DNA of 16,847 nt from Blautia sp. (lineage in GTDB: Bacteria; Bacillota; Clostridia; Lachnospirales; Lachnospiraceae): NCBI GenBank assembly GCA_017420455.1, contig JAFOJB010000451.1, positions 1 through 16,847 on the forward strand, read 5' to 3'. The notes below the pieces were generated by a model that did not search any database, was not told where the DNA came from, and saw nothing but the letters and a program-made list of their open reading frames with translations. The stretch's first letter is position 1. Every line of letters begins with the position of its first letter. The position numbers and the translations under genes were made by a program. Shown in pieces: positions 1 to 7,278 of the stretch.

Positions 1-1155
1 GCCGGCACCCTGATCGCCGCCTGCACTGAGGCGGGTGCGAACGAGTTCAACGGCGTCAGCTACAGCTGCACGGAATATGATAAATTCTACGGCGAAGCCC
101 TGAAAGAGGCTGTCACATCCTCCAAAGAAAAGGCAGCTCTGCTGGAGGAAAAAGAGGGGCTTGAGGAAAATAACAGGACCCTGGAGGAAGAAAAGGCAGC
201 TCTGCAGAAAGAGAAAGAAGGTCTTGAGGAAAATAACAGGACCCTGACAGAAGAAAAGGCAAGCCTTGGAAAAGAAAAGAAAACTCTGGAGGGGGAGAAA
301 GCTGCTCTGGAAAAGGCCAGAACTTCTCTGGAGACCGAAAAAGCCGGTCTGGAAGAAAAGAACAGCACTCTGGAAAGTGAAAAAACTTCTCTGGAGGAAG
401 AAAAGGTCCAGGCAGAGGAAAAGATCGCGGAACTTGGAAAACAGGTTGCGGCGTTAAATACGGAAAAGGACAGTCTGTCCGGACAGGTCGATACGCTTTC
501 TGCATCTGTGGAGGAGCTGACAGAGAAGAATCATCAGCTGCGTCTGGAAGTCGATCCCGGCCAGTTTGCGGATATCTCCGGCGAGAGGCTTTCAGACAGT
601 GAAATCTTCTATACAGATTCCATATCCATTGGTATCGTACAGAAAGCCCTTGCGGATTCCGGCTTCAGCTGCCCGAACACAGGGAGATTGGATGAAGCTT
701 CAGGTGCGGCGATCGACGCCTATGCGGCGTCAAAAGGATTCACTGCAGGCGGGCATGTCACAGAAGAGGTAGTACAGGCTCTGGCTGCCGATGGAAAGAT
801 CACGGATCTTAGGGTCCTGCCAGCGCCTCCGGCCTATTATGAAACATGGCTTCGTTATGAAAGGCTTGCGGAAATTCCGCAGAATTATTATACCACAAAG
901 GCACAGTTTGAAGGAAAGGTGCTGCAGGCAGCCATGCCGTCAGATGGAAAGAACGGATGTATCCGCATGGCAGTCAATTCCGACAACAGTAAGGTAGTTT
1001 TCCTGACCTTTAAGGAAGGAGCCGTCGATTCACTGGAGGAGGGCGATATCATCAACATTTATGGAAGAGGCTTCGGAACCTTCACCTATACTTCGGCTGC
1101 AGGACAGGAATATACCATTCCCTGGCTTTTCACGGATATGATCGAAAAAAGATAA
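1..1155 (+). CDS. Coiled-coil protein with peptidoglycan-binding-like and OB-like domains (5' end missing)
   Basis: The frame is open from base 1 to TAA at 1153-1155, giving 384 residues without the N-terminus; the GTG at 508 is internal. Residues about 42-184 are an almost uninterrupted run of heptads of the type xEKxxLx, rich in Glu, Lys and Leu, which predicts a long alpha-helical coiled coil. Residues about 200-262 (IGIVQKALADSGF, then GxLDEAxGAAIDAYAASKG) resemble a peptidoglycan-binding type 1 helical domain. Residues about 288-384 (FEGKVLQA, VVFLTFKEG, LEEGDIINIYG, YTIPWLFTDMIEKR) resemble the small OB-like domain at the C-terminus of some Lachnospiraceae envelope proteins. A cell-envelope or surface role is inferred. 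No enzyme motif is visible, and whether it carries a signal peptide or lipobox cannot be seen. Confidence 0.8.
   Translation, partial: AGTLIAACTEAGANEFNGVSYSCTEYDKFYGEALKEAVTSSKEKAALLEEKEGLEENNRTLEEEKAALQKEKEGLEENNRTLTEEKASLGKEKKTLEGEKAALEKARTSLETEKAGLEEKNSTLESEKTSLEEEKVQAEEKIAELGKQVAALNTEKDSLSGQVDTLSASVEELTEKNHQLRLEVDPGQFADISGERLSDSEIFYTDSISIGIVQKALADSGFSCPNTGRLDEASGAAIDAYAASKGFTAGGHVTEEVVQALAADGKITDLRVLPAPPAYYETWLRYERLAEIPQNYYTTKAQFEGKVLQAAMPSDGKNGCIRMAVNSDNSKVVFLTFKEGAVDSLEEGDIINIYGRGFGTFTYTSAAGQEYTIPWLFTDMIEKR
160..246 (+). repeat. In-frame 63-bp duplication in the coiled-coil coding region
   Basis: The 24-nt string coding LEENNRTL occurs exactly at 160-183 and again at 223-246, a 63-bp (21-residue, three-heptad) offset. 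Flanking heptads are also similar (EEKAALL/EEKAALQ before, EEKAALQ/EEKASLG after). This indicates growth of the coiled coil by tandem duplication of three-heptad blocks. Confidence 0.8.
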
Positions 1156-1177
1156 AAACCATAAATCCTGAAAGAGC

Positions 1178-1217
1178 AAAAAAACCGGGCAGGAAATTCA
1201 CTCCTGTCCGGTTTTTT
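1178..1217. terminator. Bidirectional intrinsic terminator
   Basis: A 10-bp stem pairs CCGGGCAGGA (1185-1194) with TCCTGTCCGG (1202-1211), with one G-U pair and a 7-nt loop. It is preceded by seven A and followed by six T, so it can terminate the plus-strand gene ending at 1155 and also back up the minus-strand gene ending at 1312. Confidence 0.88.
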
Positions 1218-1230
1218 CGCGGAAGAGAAA

Positions 1231-1274
1231 GCCGCCAGGTGTGTGTCGTATCTGCACGGCGCACACCTGGCGGC
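1231..1274 (-). terminator. Hairpin downstream of the MBL-fold gene
   Basis: A perfect 13-bp stem pairs GCCGCCAGGTGTG (1231-1243) with CACACCTGGCGGC (1262-1274). Read on the minus strand it is followed by a pyrimidine tract (TTTCTCTTCC) rather than a pure U run, so it is probably a moderate terminator for the minus-strand gene, reinforced by the hairpin at 1178-1217. Confidence 0.65.
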
Positions 1275-1311
1275 GAACGGTCATCGAAGTGTACCCTGAG
1301 ATGAGCGGTCC

Positions 1312-2346
1312 TTACTGTAAAAGAATCTGGTTTGGAACGGTAAAGAAGCTGTAGACGATACGTCCCTGCTTCTGCATTCTCAGGTCATTTTCTTTTGAAC
1401 TGATCTTTCCGGTGCTTGTCAGATGCCAGGCAGGAGAATCGAAAAAGACGCCTCTTGCATCTACCAGGTCGTTAAACTCGTCTGAGAGTCCGCCAAAGCC
1501 ATGATGGGAAATCTGCAGATAATCACTTTTCAGATCCTTTTTGAATTCGGAGATGATTTTTCTGGAAAGCTCCTCGTTCCCGTTGGCACTGCCTGCATCG
1601 GAGCAGAAAAGAATGGAATTCTTTTCACCGGACAATTTGAAGACCATGGAGCCGTCATTCATCAGATCGTTGGAGATACTGTCGATCTCCTCACTGCAGG
1701 CGCTGAGTACTTTCATTTTCAGACCCAGGATATTCCGTTCGTCTCCGGTATAAAGGTATTCCAGCTGCGGAATCTGAAGAGAGAGGAGTTCCTCCAGCAG
1801 CGAATAATCATCCCAGCCGGCGTTGCTCTCCAGTACCGACAGCTCCGGCATCTGGGGAGTATAGACATGATGGATGGCAATGCCCTGAGGATCCTTATAG
1901 ATCTCGAGGAAAGCGGTAATATGGTCATTATGAGGATGGGTAATGATCCAGGCGTCCACACTGTTGCCGTAGCTGGCGATGATGCGGCGGAGCCGGTCCA
2001 CCTCGTAATCCCAGCCGCCGTCTATTATGGCAAGGCCGGTATCCGTGGAGATGGTATAGCACATTTCCTGCAGTCCCTCCACATCGCCGAACTGGGTGAT
2101 CTTCCAGCCGTTTCCGTGGGAGGAAAGATCCGGTACGACAGAAAGCCTGGAATGCGCGGCGGCATTTTCTTTGTGCATATCCTCAATCGACTTGTCCAGA
2201 TATCCCTCCAGAGACACCACTGCGTTATGCAGGCTATTGATCTTGTTATTCAGTTTATGAAACAGAAAGATAAGAATAGCCGCAAATACAATGAATCCTG
2301 ATAATACTAAAAGAGTCCGGCCTCGACGGGAAGATTTTGGATGCAT
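1312..2346 (-). CDS. Membrane-anchored metallo-beta-lactamase-fold protein (ComEC C-terminal-like)
   Basis: The protein has 344 residues. A basic N-terminus (HPKSSRRGR) and one hydrophobic helix at about 11-29 are followed by a short coiled coil (about 31-65), so it is probably tethered with the enzyme domain outside the cell. The catalytic domain carries the metal-binding motif H137-P-H-N-D-H142, a later metal-ligand Asp in FCSDAG (D250) and a His pair in ISHHGFGG (281-282). This pattern fits the MBL superfamily, nearest to the hydrolase domain of ComEC and stand-alone ComEC-like proteins. The substrate (nucleic acid, phosphodiester or other) cannot be told from sequence. On the minus strand AAAGGA (2360-2355) lies 8 nt before the ATG, supporting this start. 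It is a single-gene unit, divergent from mnmA. Confidence 0.85.
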   Translation of the reverse strand: MHPKSSRRGRTLLVLSGFIVFAAILIFLFHKLNNKINSLHNAVVSLEGYLDKSIEDMHKENAAAHSRLSVVPDLSSHGNGWKITQFGDVEGLQEMCYTISTDTGLAIIDGGWDYEVDRLRRIIASYGNSVDAWIITHPHNDHITAFLEIYKDPQGIAIHHVYTPQMPELSVLESNAGWDDYSLLEELLSLQIPQLEYLYTGDERNILGLKMKVLSACSEEIDSISNDLMNDGSMVFKLSGEKNSILFCSDAGSANGNEELSRKIISEFKKDLKSDYLQISHHGFGGLSDEFNDLVDARGVFFDSPAWHLTSTGKISSKENDLRMQKQGRIVYSFFTVPNQILLQ

Positions 2347-2385
2347 ATAGGTTGTCCTTTCTTTGTAAGGATTGAGATAGGAATA

Positions 2386-2420
2386 ACTGTCCCGGACTGC
2401 CTGGCTTTTTGTCCGACAGT
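2386..2420. promoter_or_regulatory. Inverted repeat in the MBL gene leader
   Basis: ACTGTCCCGGAC (2386-2397) and GTCCGACAGT (2411-2420) are complementary apart from a 2-nt CC bulge, with a 13-nt loop. It lies in the 5' leader of the minus-strand MBL-fold gene, about 40 nt before its start. It could be an operator or an mRNA hairpin. No convincing minus-strand promoter was found. The rest of 2347-2631 holds only the mnmA promoter. Confidence 0.35.
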
Positions 2421-2558
2421 AAACAGCAAAATCATTTACATAGTAAGGAATTGCAGACTATGAAAAAATTCAGCAGAATGATCCATGAAATCTGAAATGA
2501 CTTCTGATTATATGATAATGGAGAAAAAATAGAAAATCAAGCAAAATGTCAGCAGGCA

Positions 2559-2587
2559 TTGACAGAATTTAACCTGAGAATTATGAT
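2559..2587 (+). promoter_or_regulatory. Sigma-A promoter for mnmA
   Basis: TTGACA (2559-2564), a 17-nt spacer and TATGAT (2582-2587) form a near-consensus housekeeping promoter. Transcription would start near 2594, leaving a leader of about 38 nt before the mnmA ATG. Confidence 0.8.
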
Positions 2588-2631
2588 GAAGGCAAAACAG
2601 CAGGATCAGGAACAGAAATGGGGTACAGAAA

Positions 2632-3714
2632 ATGAAAAAGGCTATCATCGCCATGAGCGGAGGGGTCGACAGCTCGGTTGCAGCTCTGCTTACCAGAGAA
2701 AGCGGGGACGATTGTATCGGAGCCACCATGAAGCTCTTCCAGAATGAGGACGCAGGAATCTCCCGGGAAAAGACCTGCTGTTCCGTGGATGATATCGAGG
2801 ACGCAAGGAGAGTCTGCTTTAAAACAGGTATTCCCTTTTATGTCTTCAACTTTACAGAAAGATTCCGGAAGGAAGTGATGGAGAGGTTCGTGGAAAGCTA
2901 CAAAAAGGGCTGGACGCCGAATCCCTGCATCGACTGCAACAGATACCTGAAATTTGACCAGCTTCTTCACAGGATGAAGGAGACCGGAAGGGACTATATT
3001 GTAACCGGTCATTATGCAAGAACAGGGTTTGACGAAAAGAGGGGAAGGTACTATCTGAAAAAAGCCCTGGATCCCGCCAAGGACCAGTCTTATGTCCTGT
3101 ATACTCTGACCCAGGAACAGCTTTCCCATGTGAAATTTCCTCTTGGAGAGCTGAAAAAGGAGGAGGTAAGGGAAATCGCGCGGCAGAACGGATTTGTGAA
3201 CGCCAGGAAGCGGGACAGCCAGGATATCTGTTTTGTGCCGGATGGGGATTATACTGCCTTTATCGAGAGGTTTTCCGGGGACAGGCCGGTTCCGGGAAAC
3301 TTTGTGGATAAGAATGGGAACATTCTGGGGCAGCACGAAGGGATTACCCACTATACGATCGGCCAGCGAAGAGGTCTCCGCCTGCCGGCAAAATCCCATA
3401 TTTATGTGCTGCAGATCTGTCCGGATACGAACCAGGTAGTTCTTGGAAGCAATGAGGAGCTCTTTTCACGGAACCTTACGGCAGGGGAGGTAAACCTGAT
3501 TTCCTGCGACAGTCTGAAGGAGCCCGTACGGGTAAGCGCGAAAATACGGTACAAGCATGTCGAACAGCCTGCCCTGGCCTGGCAGACAGAGGACGGAAAG
3601 CTCCATGTCCGCTTTGACGAACCGCAGCGGGCTATTACAAAAGGGCAGGCTGTGGTTCTCTACAACGGGGACGAGGTCCTGGGCGGCGGCGTGATCGAAA
3701 GCACGGAAGCATAA
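2632..3714 (+). CDS. mnmA: tRNA-specific 2-thiouridylase MnmA
   Basis: The protein has 360 residues, the usual length. MnmA is cytoplasmic and adds sulfur to position 2 of the wobble uridine in Lys, Glu and Gln tRNAs, using ATP and a persulfide relay. The N-terminus carries the PP-loop SGGVDSS (residues 9-15) that binds ATP. The two cysteines expected to do catalysis are in NPCIDCN (C102) and SQDICFVPDG (C200). GHYAR (126-130), the QSYVLYTL segment and the C-terminal RYKH and FDEPQRAITKGQ segments are family features. An extra CC pair at 49-50 is also present. The start is the ATG at 2632 with a weak GGGG site 8 nt upstream. No cysteine desulfurase gene is adjacent, so sulfur must come from elsewhere in the genome. 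Confidence 0.97.
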   Translation: MKKAIIAMSGGVDSSVAALLTRESGDDCIGATMKLFQNEDAGISREKTCCSVDDIEDARRVCFKTGIPFYVFNFTERFRKEVMERFVESYKKGWTPNPCIDCNRYLKFDQLLHRMKETGRDYIVTGHYARTGFDEKRGRYYLKKALDPAKDQSYVLYTLTQEQLSHVKFPLGELKKEEVREIARQNGFVNARKRDSQDICFVPDGDYTAFIERFSGDRPVPGNFVDKNGNILGQHEGITHYTIGQRRGLRLPAKSHIYVLQICPDTNQVVLGSNEELFSRNLTAGEVNLISCDSLKEPVRVSAKIRYKHVEQPALAWQTEDGKLHVRFDEPQRAITKGQAVVLYNGDEVLGGGVIESTEA

Positions 3715-3780
3715 CCAATCGCTGGAGAAAAGGGAGACCGTGAACTGCAGCAAAAAAAGTGCAAAGAATAAAGAAAACAG

Positions 3781-3809
3781 TTGAAATCCGAAAATGCCTA
3801 TGATACAAT
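3781..3809 (+). promoter_or_regulatory. Extended -10 promoter for secG
   Basis: TTGAAA (3781-3786), a 17-nt spacer and TACAAT (3804-3809), preceded by TGA so that the -10 reads TGaTACAAT. It lies 31 nt before the secG start. No terminator is visible between mnmA and this promoter, so some read-through from mnmA is possible. Confidence 0.78.
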
Positions 3810-3839
3810 GGTTTCCAGTTGATTAGGAGGTGTAACTAC

Positions 3840-4076
3840 GTGGGAGTTTTAAATGTAATTCTGTCAATTCTCTTTGTGATAGATTGTATCGTTCTGACAG
3901 TTGTTGTGCTGATGCAGGAGGGTAAATCACAAGGTCTTGGTACGATCGCAGGAGCTGCAGATTCCTACTGGGGCAAAAACAAAGGCCGCTCCATGGAGGG
4001 CGGGCTTGTAAAAGCTACCCGGGTGATGTTGATTGTTTTCTTCATCCTTGCAGTTGTACTGAACATTATCGGCTGA
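3840..4076 (+). CDS. secG: Preprotein translocase subunit SecG
   Basis: The protein has 78 residues. SecG is a small membrane subunit of the SecYEG channel that aids SecA-driven export. Two hydrophobic helices (residues about 3-25 and 58-77) flank a polar Gly-rich loop with the family pattern MQEGKSQGLGTIAGA. The start is GTG at 3840, because AGGAGG (3825-3830) lies 9 nt upstream; an earlier in-frame TTG at 3819 would place the start before that site and is rejected. The gene has its own promoter and is followed by a hairpin before smpB. Confidence 0.95.
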   Translation: MGVLNVILSILFVIDCIVLTVVVLMQEGKSQGLGTIAGAADSYWGKNKGRSMEGGLVKATRVMLIVFFILAVVLNIIG

Positions 4077-4095
4077 TGTTATCAGAATGAAACAG

Positions 4096-4126
4096 AAACA
4101 CTCTTGTATCCTACAAGGGTGTTTTT
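4096..4126 (+). terminator. Intrinsic terminator between secG and smpB
   Basis: A 13-bp stem pairs 4096-4108 with 4112-4124, with one G-U pair and a 3-nt loop (TCC), ending in a TTTTT run. It lies 20 nt after secG and 20 nt before smpB, so smpB expression would depend on read-through or on a promoter not seen here. Confidence 0.75.
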
Positions 4127-4145
4127 CACTTTCAGGGGGACGATT

Positions 4146-4622
4146 ATGGCAAAGAAAAAGGGAATGAACCTGATTGCCAACAACAAAAAAGCATATCACG
4201 ACTATTTTATAGAGTCCGAATATGAAGCAGGGATTGCCCTGGCCGGGACTGAGGTCAAGTCGCTCCGCATGGGGAAATGCAGCATCAAGGAAGCCTTTGT
4301 CCGTGTGGAAAAAAAGGAGGTCCTGATCTACGGGATGCATATCAGTCCTTATGAGAAGGGGAACATCTTCAACAAGGATCCTCTTCGGGTAAGAAAACTG
4401 CTGCTTCACCGGTACGAGATCAATAAACTGGAAGCCCTGGTCAGGGAAAAGGGCGTCACACTGGTGCCTCTTCGGGTTTATTTTAAGGACAGTCTGGTAA
4501 AGGTGGAGATTGGTGTTGCCAGAGGGAAAAAGCTTTACGATAAACGGCAGGATATCGCGGAAAAGGATCAGAGGAGAGAAACGGAGAGGGACTTTAAGGT
4601 GAAATTTCAGGGTGTTGGTTGA
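4146..4622 (+). CDS. smpB: SsrA-binding protein SmpB
   Basis: The protein has 158 residues, the family norm. SmpB binds tmRNA and brings it to stalled ribosomes for trans-translation. The family pattern is clear: [69 protein letters not shown] and [19 protein letters not shown], with a basic C-terminal tail. The ATG at 4146 is chosen because a GGGGGA site (4135-4140) lies 5 nt upstream; an upstream in-frame start at 4104 lies within the terminator hairpin. The rnr gene that often separates secG and smpB is missing, and no tmRNA gene is seen in the window. Confidence 0.97.
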   Translation: MAKKKGMNLIANNKKAYHDYFIESEYEAGIALAGTEVKSLRMGKCSIKEAFVRVEKKEVLIYGMHISPYEKGNIFNKDPLRVRKLLLHRYEINKLEALVREKGVTLVPLRVYFKDSLVKVEIGVARGKKLYDKRQDIAEKDQRRETERDFKVKFQGVG

Positions 4623-4647
4623 CAAGCCTGACCATCTCTGTAATAAT
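4619..4647 (+). promoter_or_regulatory. Possible promoter overlapping the smpB stop
   Basis: TTGACA (4619-4624) overlaps the smpB stop codon and is followed 16 nt later by TAATAAT (4641-4647). It could drive the lipoprotein gene, but its transcript would begin inside the terminator hairpin at 4652-4682, which weakens the case. Confidence 0.4.
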
Positions 4648-4651
4648 ATTC

Positions 4652-4682
4652 AAAAGGGGTTTCTCGAAGAGGACTCTTTTTT
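4652..4682 (+). terminator. Hairpin terminator after smpB
   Basis: AAAAGGGG (4652-4659), a bulged T and TTCTC (4661-4665) pair with GAGGA (4669-4673) and CTCTTTTT (4674-4681) around a GAA loop. The stem has about 13 bp with a few G-U pairs and ends in T residues, just before the ribosome binding site of the next gene. Confidence 0.6.
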
Positions 4683-4698
4683 ACGGAGGGACAATGCA

Positions 4699-5715
4699 AT
4701 GAAGAAAAAGAGAGTCATCCTGGCAGGGAGCCTGGTATTGCTGGCGCTTGTATCCGCAGGCTGCGGAAAAAAGCAGAAAACTCCGGCAGAGGTATCAGAG
4801 CAGCAGGCTCAGGCTGCCTCCGATGCCGAACCAGAGCTTGTTAATGCGGAACCCGCAGTACTCCCGACGCCTACTCCCGGCGAGCTGGTGGATATGGAAA
4901 AGGCCGTAAAGGACGAGTATTCCGATATCAGCAAGATCATGGGAACAAAAACGCCCACAGCCTTCCGCCTTCCCATTACAAACCAGACGGGAGGAGAGAT
5001 CGGGGAATTTTATGTAAGAGTCGCCGCAGACGGGCCCAGCGATGAATGGGGAGAGGATCTGGTACAGCGTTCCTTTACCATGAAAAACCAGGAAAAAGCC
5101 CTGTATTATTTCAACAAGGATGAAGCCCCGGATAATGGTACCATGCCGGTCTACGATATCCGGGTAAGCTATACAGATACCAGAAGCGACTGCTTCTTCC
5201 GGAAGCTTCCGCTGTCTGCCATGAAGGAACTGCGGCTGTGTATGGATGGAACCGGAGCAGACGGCATCCCTTATGCAAGATATACTCTCAGCTCCAACGG
5301 GTCGGAACAGTCTACGCTGGAGGAGGTCAAAGAACGTCTGGGAATGAATGAGAGTCAGCAGGAGGGGGAGGAAGAAGCACAGACGGATTCCTCAGAATCT
5401 GCCGCTGCCGGTTCGGAGACGCAGCAGGCAGAGCAGCCCGCAGAGGAGGAACATCAGGAGGAGCAGCACGAGCAGGAGGAAACAGAAACAAATACAGAAT
5501 ATGAGGAGCCTATGGTGGATGAAAGCTCCGAGGAGGCAAGGTCCTATATCGGACAGTCTCTGGACGCGCTGATTGCCGCCATGGGGGATCCGCAGAGCAG
5601 TGAATATGCGGATGAACCGGAGACGGGAAACACCGGTTACCACAACTATGCCACATTTACGGTATCGACCTATGTAGACGAGAATGGCAATGAAACCGTC
5701 ATGGGAATATGGTAA
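4699..5715 (+). CDS. Predicted lipoprotein with Glu/Gln-rich linker
   Basis: The protein has 338 residues. Lysines (MKKKR), a hydrophobic stretch and the lipobox-like SAGC with Cys at 22 indicate export and lipid anchoring, although Ser at -3 is not ideal. After a TPTPGE linker (about 57-62), residues about 80-210 form a globular region (AFRLPITNQTGGEIGEFYVR, EKALYYFNKDE, YDIRVSYTD), possibly a repeated beta-sandwich. A strongly acidic Glu/Gln-rich segment (about 220-275) leads to a C-terminal part with ARSYIGQSLDALIAAMGDP and a GxxNYATFTV strand, reminiscent of small lipoprotein domains that bind ligands. The ATG at 4699 follows GGAGGG (4685-4690) by 8 nt; the ATG at 4694 runs into TGA after two codons. 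The function is unknown. The gene ends inside a 15-bp tandem repeat. Confidence 0.8.
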   Translation: MKKKRVILAGSLVLLALVSAGCGKKQKTPAEVSEQQAQAASDAEPELVNAEPAVLPTPTPGELVDMEKAVKDEYSDISKIMGTKTPTAFRLPITNQTGGEIGEFYVRVAADGPSDEWGEDLVQRSFTMKNQEKALYYFNKDEAPDNGTMPVYDIRVSYTDTRSDCFFRKLPLSAMKELRLCMDGTGADGIPYARYTLSSNGSEQSTLEEVKERLGMNESQQEGEEEAQTDSSESAAAGSETQQAEQPAEEEHQEEQHEQEETETNTEYEEPMVDESSEEARSYIGQSLDALIAAMGDPQSSEYADEPETGNTGYHNYATFTVSTYVDENGNETVMGIW

Positions 5716-5780
5716 GGCGGAACATGGTATAGTGAAATATGGTCAGCCGGAATATGGTCAGTTGAAATATGGCAAGGTTC
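5706..5780 (+). repeat. 15-bp tandem repeat across the lipoprotein stop codon
   Basis: Five units start at 5706, 5721, 5736, 5751 and 5766, with consensus AATATGGTCAGNNGR. The first unit contains the last lipoprotein codons and its TAA. A looser related piece (CAGATGGTAT) follows at 5786. The period equals five codons and the frame stays open after the stop, so the extension would read as GxW/ExW pentapeptides running into the pyrH frame. Confidence 0.85.
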
Positions 5781-5789
5781 CGCCGCAGA

Positions 5790-5798
5790 TGGTATAAA
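5790..5798 (+). promoter_or_regulatory. Possible extended -10 element before pyrH
   Basis: TGGTATAAA (TG at 5790-5791, TATAAA at 5793-5798) resembles an extended -10 box 43 nt before the pyrH start, but no good -35 box lies at the right distance. A similar TGGTATAGT is produced by the tandem repeat at 5725-5733. Confidence 0.3.
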
Positions 5799-5841
5799 TC
5801 AGGTTTTGCTGCCGGGAAGCGGAGAGCAAAGGAGGCGCAAG

Positions 5842-6558
5842 TTGAAGAGAGTATTATTAAAGCTTAGTGGGGAAGCCCTGGCCTGTTCAGGTGAGGGGAA
5901 ACAGGGAAAATATGATGAAGAGAAGGTAATTTCTGTCTGCCGGCAGATCAGGGCTCTGGTGGACGAAGGCCTTCAGGTGGGTATCGTCATCGGGGGCGGC
6001 AATTACTGGAGAGGCCGTACCAGTTCGGATACCATGGACCGCTGCAAGGCGGATCAGATCGGTATGCTGGCCACGGTCATGAACTGTATCTATGTTTCAG
6101 AAATCTGCCGGTATGTCGGGCTGTCCACCGAAGTTTTCACGCCCTTTATCTGCGGAGGACTCACCTCCCTCTTTTCAAAAGACGCGGTGATGGAGGCCTT
6201 CTCCGAAGGCAAGGTCCTTTTCTTTGCAGGCGGTACCGGCCATCCCTATTTTTCTACCGATACAGCTACCGTTCTGAGAGCCCTGGAGATCGAAGCGGAT
6301 ACCATCCTGGTGGCGAAAGCCATCGACGGGATCTATGACAGCGATCCCAGGCTGAATCCGGACGCGGTAAAATATGATGAGATCACAATCGATGAAGTGG
6401 TGGACAAGAAGCTCGCTGCAATGGATCTTACCGCCTCTATCATGTGTCTGGAGCAGAAGATGCCGATGCTGGTGTTTGCTCTGGATGAGGAGAACAGCAT
6501 TATCAACGCAGTCCACGGCAAATTCTCCGGGACAAGGGTCACCGTGAAGAACAGCTGA
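5842..6558 (+). CDS. pyrH: Uridylate kinase (UMP kinase) PyrH
   Basis: The protein has 238 residues. PyrH is the bacterial UMP kinase, making UDP from UMP and ATP in the cytoplasm, usually as a UTP-inhibited hexamer. Family motifs are KRVLLKLSGEALA (2-14), VIGGGNYWRGR (49-59), DQIGMLATVMN, FFAGGTGHPYFSTDTATVLR and AIDGIYDSDPR. The start is TTG at 5842, because AAAGGAGG (5828-5835) lies 6 nt upstream and the protein then begins MKRVLLKLSG as is typical. Upstream codons are open to 5806, and beyond that to the lipoprotein stop in the same frame, but precede the ribosome binding site. It starts the pyrH-to-rseP series; rpsB and tsf, common upstream partners, are absent. Confidence 0.97.
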   Translation: MKRVLLKLSGEALACSGEGKQGKYDEEKVISVCRQIRALVDEGLQVGIVIGGGNYWRGRTSSDTMDRCKADQIGMLATVMNCIYVSEICRYVGLSTEVFTPFICGGLTSLFSKDAVMEAFSEGKVLFFAGGTGHPYFSTDTATVLRALEIEADTILVAKAIDGIYDSDPRLNPDAVKYDEITIDEVVDKKLAAMDLTASIMCLEQKMPMLVFALDEENSIINAVHGKFSGTRVTVKNS

Positions 6559-6640
6559 TCCCCGGTAAAAAATGGAGCAGCGCATGCGGTCCCCGGCAGA
6601 AGGGGAGCATCTGGAGAACCACAGCTGATCCCCCGTAAAA
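6551..6640 (+). repeat. 20-bp direct repeat, 70 bp apart
   Basis: The 20-mers at 6551-6570 and 6621-6640 match at 19 of 20 positions (ACAGCTGATCCC, then CGG or CCG, then TAAAA). The first copy includes the pyrH stop codon. The 50 nt between them do not repeat, so it is either a relic of a local duplication or a paired binding site. Confidence 0.75.
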
Positions 6641-6663
6641 GTGCGGGATCACATAGAATCTGG

Positions 6664-6685
6664 TCATTCCCGTATTCCGGGATGA
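6664..6685 (+). other. Hairpin in the frr leader
   Basis: TCAT(T)CCCG (6664-6672) pairs with CGGGATGA (6678-6685) around a TATTC loop, with one bulged T. No U-run follows, so it is not a terminator. It may protect or regulate the frr message. A further 6-bp pairing (GATCCC/GGGATC) lies just upstream at about 6627-6650. Confidence 0.4.
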
Positions 6686-6715
6686 TGTGATGAATGAAGA
6701 AGAGGGAGAAGTCTT

Positions 6716-7267
6716 ATGGACGAAAGAACAAAAAAGTATGAAGAGAAAATGCAGAAAACCCTGAGCGGCTTCGAAGCAGAGCTGCAGACCATCCGTGCGG
6801 GACGCGCGAATCCTCATATCCTGGACAAGCTTTCCGTGGACTATTATGGAACGCCGACTCCCATCCAGCAGGTAGCCAATGTAACTGTTCCGGAAGCCAG
6901 AATGATCCAGATCCAGCCCTGGGAGTCCAGCCTGATCAAAAAGATCGAGAAAGCTATCCTCGCTTCAGACCTTGGACTGAATCCCAGCAATGATGGCAAG
7001 ATCATCCGTCTTGTATTCCCCGAGCTTACCGAAGAGCGCCGTAAGGAGCTGGTGAAGGATGTCAGGAAGAAGGGCGAAGGAGCCAAGGTAGCAGTCCGCA
7101 ATATCCGCCGTGACGCCAACGATGCCTTCAAGAAGCTTTCCAAGCAGGATGTTTCCGAGGACGAGATCAAGGACCTGGAAGACGAAGTTCAGAAAATGAC
7201 GGATAAGTATATCAAGCTGGCAGATGAAACAGTAGAGAAAAAATCAAAGGAAATCCTTACCGTATAA
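6716..7267 (+). CDS. frr: Ribosome recycling factor
   Basis: The protein has 183 residues, near the standard 185. With EF-G it splits the post-termination ribosome in the cytoplasm. Recognised segments are LSGFEAELQTIRAGRANPHI, the YYGTPTPIQQVANVTVPEAR strand region, WESSLIKKIEKAI, ASDLGLNPSNDGKIIRL and PELTEERRKELVK, followed by the long C-terminal helix with KKGEGAKVAVRNIRRDAND. The ATG at 6716 follows GAGGGAG (6702-6708) by 7 nt. It follows pyrH, as in most bacteria, though with a long 157-nt gap containing repeats and hairpins. Confidence 0.97.
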   Translation: MDERTKKYEEKMQKTLSGFEAELQTIRAGRANPHILDKLSVDYYGTPTPIQQVANVTVPEARMIQIQPWESSLIKKIEKAILASDLGLNPSNDGKIIRLVFPELTEERRKELVKDVRKKGEGAKVAVRNIRRDANDAFKKLSKQDVSEDEIKDLEDEVQKMTDKYIKLADETVEKKSKEILTV

Positions 7268-7278
7268 AAATATTCCAG

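Noticed and set aside
113..505. Long Ser/Phe/Pro-rich ORFs antisense to the coiled-coil gene
   Set aside because: They are complements of repeated Glu/Lys/Leu codons with no start signals.
4623..4698. tmRNA (ssrA) gene next to smpB
   Set aside because: Only 76 nt are present, filled by a terminator and ribosome binding site; no tRNA-like ends are seen.
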